Positions 42,052-49,912 of a DNA stretch of 51,317 nucleotides are shown here, piece after piece; positions within the stretch are counted from its first letter, which is position 1, and every line of letters starts with the position of its first letter. The translations under genes were made by a program, and so were the position numbers. A model generated the notes under the pieces. That model had not been told where the DNA came from. It ran no database searches and was given only the letters and a program-made list of their open reading frames with translations. Source of the DNA: CAZYXZ01 sp964651395 (lineage in GTDB: Bacteria; Actinomycetota; Actinomycetes; BP-191); NCBI GenBank assembly GCA_964651395.1, contig CAZYXZ010000015.1, positions 1-51,317 of the forward strand, read 5' to 3'.

Positions 42052-43405
42052 CGCGACTCACCTTCATCCGCAGCGGACCGGCAGGACGCAGTGTGACCGA
42101 GGGCGCGGCGGCCAGCGACTCGCCGGGCAGCAGCTCGGGCGACCACTCCTGCGCGAGCGTCGCGAGGAGCAGGACTCCTTCGAGCCAGGCGAACTGCTCG
42201 CCGATGCAGACGCGCGTGCCACAGCCGAAGGGGAAGTAGCGGAACGAGCGCTCGGCGTCGCCGTCGTCGTCGTGCCAGCGCTCGGGCCGGAAGGCGTCCG
42301 GCTCCGGCCACCACCGCGCATCGCGCTGCACGACCCACGGGGCGACGAGGACCAGGCTGCCCGGGGGCAGCTGCCACTCGCCCAGCTGCACCGGCTCGAC
42401 CGCCCGTCGGCCGATCATCCAGGCGGGCGGGTAGAGCCGCATCGTCTCGGCGAGCACCGCGCGCGTGTAGGTCAGCTCCGGCACGTCCGCGAAGCTCGGG
42501 CGGCGGTCGCCGAGCACCGCGGAGAGCTCGGCGAGCAGGCGCTTGCGCTCCTCCGGGTGCTGCGACAGCAGCGCCCAGGTCCACGACAGCAGGTTGGCCG
42601 TGGTCTCGTGCCCGGCCAGGAACAGCGTGATGGCCTCGTCGCGGACCTGCCCGTCGCCGAGGCGCGTCGCGTCGTCGTCCTGCGCGAGCAGAAGCATGGA
42701 CAGGAGGTCGCCGGTGTCCGTGCCCTCGGCCCGGCGGGCCGCGACCAGCTGCGCGATCGTGCGGTCGAGGAGGCGTCGCGCGGCCTTGAGCTCGCGCCCG
42801 GACCGGGTGGGCAGCCGGAGCAGAACGCTGCCCAGGGGTCCGACCATGCGGTTGAACGCGCCGACGAACGTGGTGACCGCACCGCCCACGGCGGCCGGGT
42901 CGACCTCGGCCGCGCCGCCGAACAGCGTGCGGGTCACGATCCCCAGGGTCAGCGCCGACATCTCCGCGGCCATCGGCACGACGTCGCCGTCACGCCAGCG
43001 GTCGCCGGTCTCGGTCGCGCACTCGACCATCTGCTCGGCGTACGCCGGCAGCCGCTCGTGATGGAAGGCCGGCTGCACGAGCCGGCGGTTTCGCCGGTGC
43101 GTCTCGCCCTCGCTGGTGAGCAGGCCCTCGCCGAGCAGGAGCTTGGCCCGCTCGAGCCCGCGACCCTTCGCGAAGCGTCGGCCCTGGGTGACCATGACCT
43201 CGCGCGACAGCTCGGGACTGCCGACGAAGTACACGTGCTCCAGGCCGGCGCGCAGGTAGACCAGGTCGCCGTGCTGCGCGTGCAGCTCGGGCAGCAGCTG
43301 CAGTGAGTCACCGCGGAGGCGGCGGAGCGTGCGCGCGGCGTCCCGGCCACGCGGCCCGGGCGGACGCGACCGCGGCACGGCGACCTGCGGGATGCTGTGC
43401 GCCAT
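42044..43405 (-). CDS. cytochrome P450
   Basis: 453-aa soluble P450. The N-terminus is PPGPRGRDAARTL, the I-helix is FLAGHETTA, the ExxR is ETMR, and the heme loop FPFGCGTRVCIGEQFA has Cys400. Its QHPEERKRLLAEL and FRPERW segments resemble CYP102/CYP4-like class II relatives more than typical streptomycete CYP105/107 forms. Substrate unknown. Start ATG 43405 lies on the complement of the threonine dehydratase start (shared CATG). No ferredoxin or reductase gene is adjacent. Confidence 0.88.
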   Translation of the reverse strand: MAHSIPQVAVPRSRPPGPRGRDAARTLRRLRGDSLQLLPELHAQHGDLVYLRAGLEHVYFVGSPELSREVMVTQGRRFAKGRGLERAKLLLGEGLLTSEGETHRRNRRLVQPAFHHERLPAYAEQMVECATETGDRWRDGDVVPMAAEMSALTLGIVTRTLFGGAAEVDPAAVGGAVTTFVGAFNRMVGPLGSVLLRLPTRSGRELKAARRLLDRTIAQLVAARRAEGTDTGDLLSMLLLAQDDDATRLGDGQVRDEAITLFLAGHETTANLLSWTWALLSQHPEERKRLLAELSAVLGDRRPSFADVPELTYTRAVLAETMRLYPPAWMIGRRAVEPVQLGEWQLPPGSLVLVAPWVVQRDARWWPEPDAFRPERWHDDDGDAERSFRYFPFGCGTRVCIGEQFAWLEGVLLLATLAQEWSPELLPGESLAAAPSVTLRPAGPLRMKVSRDA

Positions 43406-44618
43406 GGAGGAGCCTCTCGTCGCCCTGGACGACATCCTGGCCGCGCGCGAGCTCTTGCGCGACGTCGCGGTGGTCACGCCTGTCGAGGGCTCCCGTCCGC
43501 TCTCGGCAGCGGCGGGCGGCCCCGTTCTGCTCAAGTGCGAGAACCTCCAGCGCACGGGCTCGTTCAAGATCCGCGGTGCCTACGTGCGCATCGCGCGGCT
43601 CGACGACGCCGAGCGGGCGCGCGGTGTCGTGGCTGCCAGCGCAGGCAACCACGCGCAGGGCGTGGCGCTGGCCGCTCAGCTGCTCGGCGCCGAGGCGCTC
43701 GTCTTCATGCCCGAGGGTGCTCCGCTGCCGAAGGTCGAGGCGACCCGGGCGTACGGCGCGACGGTCCGCTTCGCCGGGCACACCGTCGACGAGGCGATGG
43801 CCGAGGCACTCGCGTACGCCGAGCAGCGCGGCAGCGTGTTCATCCACCCGTTCGACCATCCCGACGTGATCGCCGGGCAGGGCACCATCGGCCTGGAGGT
43901 CCTGGACGCGGTGCCAGACGTCGCCACCGTCGTCGTCAGTGTCGGTGGCGGGGGGCTCGTCTCCGGCATCGCTGCCGCGGTGAAGGCCGAGCGGCCCGGC
44001 ATCCGCGTGGTCGGCGTCCAGGCCGAGGGCGCTGCTGCCTACCCGGCGTCCGTGGCCGCCGGCCAGCCCGTCCCGCTCGATCGGATGGCGACGATGGCCG
44101 ACGGGATCGCGGTCGGCTGCCCGGGTCTGCTCACGCTGCGCCACGTCCAGACGCTCGTCGACGACGTCCTGACCGTCTCCGACGAGGCGCTCTCGCGCGC
44201 GCTGCTGCTCTGCCTCGAACGCGCGAAGCTCGTGGTGGAGCCGGCCGGGGTAGCCGCCGTGGCGGCGATCCAGGAGAACCCCGGCGAGTTCGAGCCGCCG
44301 GTCGTGGCGGTGCTCTCCGGCGGCAACATCGACCCGTTGCTCCTGCTCCGGGTGATCCGGCACGGTCTGATCGCGGCCGGCCGGTACCTCTCCTTCACGC
44401 TCCGCGTGCCGGACCGCCCGGGCGAGCTGGCCAAGCTGCTCGGCGTACTGGCCGAGACGGCGGCCAACGTCCTGGACGTGGAGCACACGCGGACCGGGCG
44501 CGCGCTGCACCTGGACGAGGTGGAGGTGTCGCTCCAGCTGGAGACCCGGGGGCCCGCGCACTGCGACGAGGTCCTCGCCAGGCTCCGCACGGCCGGCTAT
44601 CCCCTCGACCTGGACTAG
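43404..44618 (+). CDS. ilvA: threonine ammonia-lyase with C-terminal ACT domain
   Basis: 404-aa PLP enzyme converting threonine to 2-oxobutanoate for isoleucine synthesis or catabolism. PLP Lys55 is in GSFKIRGAY, cofactor contacts are SAGNHAQG, VSVGGGGLVSG and LSGGNIDP, and a single ACT domain (about 330-404, starting SFTLRVPDRPGELAKLLGVL) is present. This is the short, one-ACT type. ATG 43404 overlaps the divergent P450 start. ATG 43392 is an alternative that would extend the protein by four residues and the overlap by 12 nt. Confidence 0.9.
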   Translation: MEEPLVALDDILAARELLRDVAVVTPVEGSRPLSAAAGGPVLLKCENLQRTGSFKIRGAYVRIARLDDAERARGVVAASAGNHAQGVALAAQLLGAEALVFMPEGAPLPKVEATRAYGATVRFAGHTVDEAMAEALAYAEQRGSVFIHPFDHPDVIAGQGTIGLEVLDAVPDVATVVVSVGGGGLVSGIAAAVKAERPGIRVVGVQAEGAAAYPASVAAGQPVPLDRMATMADGIAVGCPGLLTLRHVQTLVDDVLTVSDEALSRALLLCLERAKLVVEPAGVAAVAAIQENPGEFEPPVVAVLSGGNIDPLLLLRVIRHGLIAAGRYLSFTLRVPDRPGELAKLLGVLAETAANVLDVEHTRTGRALHLDEVEVSLQLETRGPAHCDEVLARLRTAGYPLDLD

Positions 44619-44681
44619 GCGGGCGAGCAGGGCCGGGCGGCCGGACGGCGAAGCAGATGCGGTCGTCTATGGGAGGTCTCA

Positions 44682-47012
44682 GTGCACCGCTCCACGCTCA
44701 GCCGCGTCGCCGCCGTCGCGCTCGCCACCGTCGCCCTGCTCGGTCCGGCCGGTGCCGCCGCCGCGAGCCCGGTCTGCACGGATGGCTACATGGGCGGTCC
44801 GCCCCTGGCCGCGTGTGGCAACCGGGTGTTCCCCGAGGCCGCGATGACGAAGTCCTACGTCCAGTTCAACCCGGACCCTCTCGGCTTCCGCGAGGCGCAG
44901 CACGGCATGGAGTTCCTCGCTCAGAAGTACCCCCGCTGGGTGTCGCTGATCACGCTCCGGGAGTACTTCAAGGACGACAAGGCGGTCAGTGCGGGCAGCG
45001 ATGGGATCCGTTCCTACGAGGATGGCGACACCGGTGACGGACGCGACCTGTTCGTCCTGAAGATCACGGACCACCAGGTGCCCGACAAGGGCAAGGACAC
45101 GCTGTTCTTCTCCCTGTCGATCCACGGCAACGAGCGCGGCGGCCTCGAGGGCGGCCTGCGCGCCACCGAGGACCTCGCCATGGCGGCCGAGACCAGCGGC
45201 CAGATCGTGGACGGCGTCGACAACTACGTCACCAACACCGGCCGCGAGCCGGAGTTCCACTCCTACGAGGTCAAGGACGTGCTGGCCAAGCAGGTCGTGT
45301 ACCTGGCCGAGGTCAACCCCGACGGCTGGGCGGCCGGCGACGTCTTCGGCGTACCGCCCGGCCTGTTCACGCGGGCCAACGGCATGGGCACCGACCTGAA
45401 CCGGCAGATGCCGACCGTCGGTCGCATCGACATCTCGCGCAACCCGCTCGAGGAGACCGAAGCCTCGTACATGGTGAAGTTCATGAAGGACGTGAAGAAC
45501 GCCGGTAACGGCAAGCTGATGGCCTACGGCGCCGACGTGCACGGCGAGCTCACCTCGCGCGCCTATGTCGACATCATGTATCCGGCGGGCCAGTTCGACT
45601 CCGTGCAGCACCGGCGCCTCATGTCGATCGCGGAGCGGACGAAGTCGGTCATCGACGAGACGCTCTATGCCGGCATCCAGAACCAGATCGAGGAGGCCAC
45701 CGGCGGCAACGAGAGCGAAGGCGCCGAGGACGTCCTCGACGGCACCGAGCTCGAGGGCCAGATCCCGGCCAACTCGATCCCGACGATGCCCGCGCACTGG
45801 GCCACCGTCTGGGACACGCTCGGTTACACCGACACCGGTTTCCTCGGCGACTACCTGGCCACCGACATGGCCTTCACCGGCATGGACTACGAGATCTTCC
45901 TCAACCACACCGTCCCGGAGAAGGCCTGGAACGTCTACCTCCAGGAGAACCACATCAACGCGTCCCGGGCGATCATCAAGACCGCCATGGCGTACGCGAT
46001 CACGGAGCGCATCGAGTTCAACGACAAGAACTGGAAGCTCGAGACCGGCGGCCAGCCCGGCTACGTGATCAACCCCGACCCGGTCACCGACAAGGACAAG
46101 AACGGCCCGGGTGTCGGCTTCAACAAGGAGAGCGACAACGGCACGCCGATCAAGCAGGTGCCGTACTCGGTCACCAACCAGCGGTGGTTCACCGACACCA
46201 GCCGGCTGATGCCGAACCCGTTCCGCGGACTTGCGGCGGCCGACGTGGCGAACGACCCGAAGCACCTCGACCAGCTGGACACCCTGGTGCTGGCCGACGT
46301 CCCGCTGCCGCGCGACCCGCAGAACCGCAAGGTCGACGCCGGCAAGTACTGGACCAACATCAAGGACTGGGTCTCGCGGGGCGGCAACCTCGTCCTGACC
46401 GACCGTGCCCTCCACGCGCTGGGCGACCTCGGGCTCGTCGAGGCCGACTCGATCGAGGACATCGAGGTGTACCAGCCGTACGCCGACATCCAGACCTTCG
46501 AGCACGCGCTCGTAGCCGGTCTCCGCGCCAATGCCCGGCAGCTCGTGGAGGCCCCTGCACTGGGCTACGAGATCGGTAACGCCGCATCGCCCATGACGGT
46601 CGTGGACCAGGCCGCGCTCGAGGAGGCCGGCGGCACCATGGTCGGCACGACGGGCACCGGCAAGGTCAGCGTCGGCCAGATCGGTCACGGCAAGGGCCTG
46701 GTGCGTCTGGTCGGCGGCGCGTTGCCGATGCCGACCGAGGACAACGACCACCGCTATGGCCTGCGCAACTACGCCCTGACCTACAGCGGTCTGTACATCA
46801 TGGAGAACGCGGTCCGTTACGACGCGGCCGGCCTCGGCTCCGCGGCTCGACCGGGATTCAGCCCGGTGCGCCCGCCAGTCGTCGACAAGCCGAAGCCGGG
46901 CAAGACGCTCGCCGCGACCGGTGGTGACTGGGAGATGGCCGCGATGGGTCTGGCGCTCTTCGCGTTCGCCATGCGTCAGCGGACCCGGCGCACGCGGCGG
47001 TCCGCCGCCTGA
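44682..47012 (+). CDS. wall-anchored M14 zinc carboxypeptidase with LAATG sorting signal
   Basis: 776-aa exported protease. The signal peptide is cleaved near AAAA-SP (about 28). M14 catalytic domain: His148-x2-Glu151 in SIHGNERGG, DLNRQMP for substrate binding, and zinc ligand His287 in YGADVHGE. A second, dehydrogenase-like beta/alpha region follows (about 460-700). The C-terminus has a complete sorting signal: LAATG at 743-747, a hydrophobic helix and an RRTRR tail, matching the LAxTG motif of class E sortases. GTG 44682 follows GGGAGG. No sortase gene lies in the window. Confidence 0.88.
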   Translation: MHRSTLSRVAAVALATVALLGPAGAAAASPVCTDGYMGGPPLAACGNRVFPEAAMTKSYVQFNPDPLGFREAQHGMEFLAQKYPRWVSLITLREYFKDDKAVSAGSDGIRSYEDGDTGDGRDLFVLKITDHQVPDKGKDTLFFSLSIHGNERGGLEGGLRATEDLAMAAETSGQIVDGVDNYVTNTGREPEFHSYEVKDVLAKQVVYLAEVNPDGWAAGDVFGVPPGLFTRANGMGTDLNRQMPTVGRIDISRNPLEETEASYMVKFMKDVKNAGNGKLMAYGADVHGELTSRAYVDIMYPAGQFDSVQHRRLMSIAERTKSVIDETLYAGIQNQIEEATGGNESEGAEDVLDGTELEGQIPANSIPTMPAHWATVWDTLGYTDTGFLGDYLATDMAFTGMDYEIFLNHTVPEKAWNVYLQENHINASRAIIKTAMAYAITERIEFNDKNWKLETGGQPGYVINPDPVTDKDKNGPGVGFNKESDNGTPIKQVPYSVTNQRWFTDTSRLMPNPFRGLAAADVANDPKHLDQLDTLVLADVPLPRDPQNRKVDAGKYWTNIKDWVSRGGNLVLTDRALHALGDLGLVEADSIEDIEVYQPYADIQTFEHALVAGLRANARQLVEAPALGYEIGNAASPMTVVDQAALEEAGGTMVGTTGTGKVSVGQIGHGKGLVRLVGGALPMPTEDNDHRYGLRNYALTYSGLYIMENAVRYDAAGLGSAARPGFSPVRPPVVDKPKPGKTLAATGGDWEMAAMGLALFAFAMRQRTRRTRRSAA

Positions 47013-47026
47013 GCCACACTGGCTCC

Positions 47027-48010
47027 ATGTCCGCGGCCCCCAGCTCGCCCCGGACGCAACGGCGCGTCCCGACGCTGGAGCTGCTCGCGGCTGCGCTCGT
47101 GGTGGCCGCGCTCCTGCGCGGCACGCTGGAGTCCGCGCTGGACCGGCCGCTGCTGCAGACCTGGGCCACCGTGTTCGTCGCCCTCTGCATCCAGGCGATG
47201 CCCTTCCTCGTCCTCGGCGTCATCGTCAGCGGGGCCATCGCGGCGTTCGTCCCGGCCGAGTGGTTCGCCCGCGTGCTGCCCGGCAACCCGGCCCTCGCGG
47301 TGCCGGTCGCCGGCCTGGCCGGCGTCGCCCTGCCGGGATGCGAATGCGGCTCGGTGCCGATCGCCGGCAACCTGATCGCGCGTGGCGTCCAACCTGCGGC
47401 GGCGCTCACCTTTCTCCTCGCGGCACCGGCCATCAACCCCGTCGTCCTGGTGTCCACGGCGGTCGCCTTCCCCGGCCAGCCACGCGTCGTGGTGGTCCGC
47501 TTCCTCGCCTCCCTGCTCACCGCCGTGGCCGTCGGACTGCTCTGGTCGCGGCTCGGGAAGGAGGCGTGGGTCGACCGGGCCCGGCGCCGCCACCTGGCCG
47601 GGGGCGACAGCCGGTGGGACGCGTTCCGGGCGACCGCGCAGCACGACTTCCTGCACGCGGGGGGGTTCCTCGTGGTCGGCGGCATCACGGCGGCGACGCT
47701 CAACGTGCTCGTTCCGCGCTCGCTGCTCGACTCCGTGGCCGGCAACGGCGTCTCGGCCGTCGTCGCGCTCTCGCTGCTCGCGTTCGCGCTCGCCATCTGC
47801 TCCGAGGCGGACGCCTTCGTCGCGGCCAGCCTGACCCAGTTCTCGATGTCCGCACGGATGGCCTTCATGGTGGTGGGGCCGGTCGTCGACCTGAAGCTGG
47901 TCGCGCTCCAGGCGGGCACGTTCGGCCGCTCCTTCGCGGTGCGCTTCGCACCGGTGAGCTTCGTGATCGCCGTCGGGTCCGCCGTACTGCTGGCCGGGTG
48001 GCTGTTGTGA
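47027..48010 (+). CDS. permease of the DUF318/ArsP_1 (YcgR) family
   Basis: 327-aa membrane protein with about eight helices. The family hallmark is ALPGCECGSVPIAGNLIARG (Cys-Glu-Cys in a helix break), followed by LAAPAINPVVLVSTAVAF. A second half repeats the pattern with AICSEADAFVAASL. Members of this family include arsenical permeases and B. subtilis YcgR. It is followed by a YcgQ/TIGR03943-like partner. Metal or organo-metal export is inference. Its TGA is embedded in the first unit of the micro-cistron chain. Confidence 0.83.
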   Translation: MSAAPSSPRTQRRVPTLELLAAALVVAALLRGTLESALDRPLLQTWATVFVALCIQAMPFLVLGVIVSGAIAAFVPAEWFARVLPGNPALAVPVAGLAGVALPGCECGSVPIAGNLIARGVQPAAALTFLLAAPAINPVVLVSTAVAFPGQPRVVVVRFLASLLTAVAVGLLWSRLGKEAWVDRARRRHLAGGDSRWDAFRATAQHDFLHAGGFLVVGGITAATLNVLVPRSLLDSVAGNGVSAVVALSLLAFALAICSEADAFVAASLTQFSMSARMAFMVVGPVVDLKLVALQAGTFGRSFAVRFAPVSFVIAVGSAVLLAGWLL

Positions 48011-48060
48011 ACACGGCCACTCGATGAACACGGCCACTCGATGAACACGGCCACCCGATG
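48007..48060 (+). repeat. tandem 17-bp repeat forming three overlapping six-codon cistrons
   Basis: Three units start at 48007 (GTG), 48024 (ATG) and 48041 (ATG). Each reads NTGAACACGGCCACYCG and encodes fMet-Asn-Thr-Ala-Thr-Arg, and each TGA stop overlaps the ATG of the next unit as ATGA. The fourth ATG (48058) is the start of the TIGR03943 gene, which begins MNTET. The permease TGA (48008-48010) overlaps the first GTG. Because 17 is not a multiple of three, each unit is in a different frame. Confidence 0.85.
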
Positions 48061-48810
48061 AACACGGAGACGCAGCACGGGCTGCTCGCACTCGTCAGCG
48101 TGGCCATCCTCCGGCTGTCGCTCAGCGATGCCTACCTGCGGTACGTGAAGCCGGGACTGCGGCCCTGGCTGATCGTCGCCGGCGCGCTGCTCGGGCTCCT
48201 CGCCGTCGTCGGTCTGGTCAGGGCCGCGCGTCCCGGACCGGATGCCGAGCCGGTCGATGTCGACGCCGACGACGAGGCGCCGCACGACCACTCGCACGTC
48301 CCGGCGGTCGCGTGGTTGCTCACGCTCCCGGTGCTGGCCATCTTCCTCATCGCCCCGGTGTCTCTCGGGTCCTATGCCGCGGGTCGGCAGGACGTCCGGG
48401 TGGCCCCCCGCCGTGGCGGCTTCCCCGCGCTGCCGGCCCCGGTGGACGGAGCCGTGCCGCTCAGCCTCAACGAGTACACGCTCCGCACGCTCTACGACGA
48501 GAAGGACTCGCTCGACGGTCAGCGCATCCGGCTGGTCGGCTTCGTCTCTCCCGACCCGAACAGCTCGGGCGACACCTTCCTGCTCACACGGTTCGTCATC
48601 AGCTGCTGTGCCGCGGACGGCCGGCCGATCAAGGTGGTCGTCCGCGGCGCCCCAATGCCCTTGCCGCCGAGCGACACGTGGCTGTCCGTGGTGGGCGAGC
48701 GGGTGCCGCCTGAGCGCACGGCGGACGGTCGGGTGATCGAAAGCCGCCTGCCCGTGTTCACCGCCCAGTCGGTCGCGCGGATCCGGGAACCCAGACAGCC
48801 GTACGAGTAG
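48058..48810 (+). CDS. TIGR03943 family membrane protein (YcgQ-like)
   Basis: 250 aa. Two N-terminal helices (about 8-25 and 36-56) are followed by a linker with DDEAPHDHSH (possible metal site), a third helix (AWLLTLPVLAIFLIAPVSLG), then a soluble domain (about 130-245) with FVSPDPNSSGDTFLLTRFVISCCAADGRPIKVVV. The paired Cys (SCCAAD) is the family marker. The partner permease gene is directly upstream, as in B. subtilis ycgR-ycgQ. The start is the last ATG of the 17-bp repeat chain. Confidence 0.85.
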   Translation: MNTETQHGLLALVSVAILRLSLSDAYLRYVKPGLRPWLIVAGALLGLLAVVGLVRAARPGPDAEPVDVDADDEAPHDHSHVPAVAWLLTLPVLAIFLIAPVSLGSYAAGRQDVRVAPRRGGFPALPAPVDGAVPLSLNEYTLRTLYDEKDSLDGQRIRLVGFVSPDPNSSGDTFLLTRFVISCCAADGRPIKVVVRGAPMPLPPSDTWLSVVGERVPPERTADGRVIESRLPVFTAQSVARIREPRQPYE

Positions 48811-48826
48811 GTGCGATCCTGAGGGG

Positions 48827-49912
48827 GTGAACACCAGAGCCCGCTCGGTCCTGCGCAGCCTCGTGGTCGCCGCGGCGACGGCGACAGTGATCGCCGTTCC
48901 CGGGTCGGCGCAGGCGGCTGATGCGCCGGGCACCGCGACGGCGGGGATGGCCGCCTCGCCGAGCTACACCTGGATCGCCGAGTCGATCACGGCCGGCGAC
49001 GTGGACTGGTACAAGTTCGTGCTCCCCGCCGGCCGATGGACCAACGTCATCCTCGGCGACCTCACCGCCGACCTCCGCCTCGACCTCTACGACGCGAAGC
49101 TGAAGCTGCTGCGCAGCAGCAACGTCTCCGGCACGCAGTTCGAGGACATGCTCGTGCCGCTGCCGCAGGGCACGTTCTTCGTCCGCGTCATGGGCGTCAC
49201 GGCATCGACGAGGACCACGTCCCCCTACGTCGTCCGGTTCCAGCCGCGGGCGCAGGGCGTGTACCCGACCAACGTCTACGCGCACAACGACGAGAACGGC
49301 GCGTGGCGGGTCACCGGCGAGGTGCTCAACAACACTCCCGGCTGGGTCACGGCGGTGCGCGTGCAGCTGTCGTACTACGACGCCAAGGGCAACCTGGTGG
49401 CCGCCTACGGCAACCGCACGGTGCTGCCCTTGATCGGCCCGCGCCGGGTCGGTCCGTGGCAGGCCGCCATCCACACTCCGCCGCAGCAGTTCTCGCGCTA
49501 CGTCGTCCACGTCCTCGGCTACACGAACACGACGGCGAACACGAACGGGGTCACCGCGGCGATCACGGCGACGAAGAACAGCCGGACCAGCCGGCAGTAC
49601 TCGGGCGTGGTCACCAACGCCCGCGACGTGCACGTCGTGGACGTCCGTGTGGCCGGCACGTACTACGACGCCCGCACGCGGGTCCTGAAGATCCAGACCG
49701 TAGACCAGCCGGAGAACGAGATCCCGGCCAAGGGGACGTGGGCGTTCACGTGGCCGGCGGGCAAGCCGCTCGACAACCGCGTCGGCCTCACCCTCCCCGC
49801 CCGCGCACCGTTGCGGGGGGAGTTCCCGCGCAGGCTCAAACTCCCACCTCAACGGGTTAGAGGTTGCCGCGGAGTCCCTGCTCGCGCTCGATGGCCTCGA
49901 AGAGCGCCTTGA
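48827..49912 (+). CDS. secreted protein with PPC-like domain; 3' end probably extended by a repeat
   Basis: 361 aa by frame. The signal peptide ends at AQA-AD (about 31). A pre-peptidase C-terminal-like beta domain (about 40-135) starts SYTWIAESITAGDVDWYKFVLPAG, and an FxLYD/DUF-like domain (about 150-320) has WRVTGEVLNNTPGWVTAVRVQLSYYDAKG. The last ~35 residues (after GLTLPARAP) are Arg/Pro-rich and are encoded by the 48-bp palindrome and by the antisense strand of hppD. I infer that the original stop was lost. GTG 48827 follows GAGGG. Function unknown. Confidence 0.7.
   Translation: MNTRARSVLRSLVVAAATATVIAVPGSAQAADAPGTATAGMAASPSYTWIAESITAGDVDWYKFVLPAGRWTNVILGDLTADLRLDLYDAKLKLLRSSNVSGTQFEDMLVPLPQGTFFVRVMGVTASTRTTSPYVVRFQPRAQGVYPTNVYAHNDENGAWRVTGEVLNNTPGWVTAVRVQLSYYDAKGNLVAAYGNRTVLPLIGPRRVGPWQAAIHTPPQQFSRYVVHVLGYTNTTANTNGVTAAITATKNSRTSRQYSGVVTNARDVHVVDVRVAGTYYDARTRVLKIQTVDQPENEIPAKGTWAFTWPAGKPLDNRVGLTLPARAPLRGEFPRRLKLPPQRVRGCRGVPARARWPRRAP
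49808..49855. repeat. 48-bp palindromic element, copy 2 (degenerate)
   Basis: Same 23+2+23 design as 9640-9687. The left arm (49808-49830) matches copy 1 at 19 of 23 positions, the right arm (49833-49855) at 21 of 23, and the spacer is CA. It lies at the 3' junction between the secreted-protein gene and hppD and is read through by the former. Confidence 0.88.

Noticed and set aside
44679..46751. 690-codon open frame on the minus strand
   Set aside because: Antisense shadow of the M14 carboxypeptidase, whose catalytic motifs and sorting signal are intact on the plus strand.
48007..48060. Possible mini CRISPR array
   Set aside because: Units are directly contiguous 17-mers with no spacers, and no cas genes are present.
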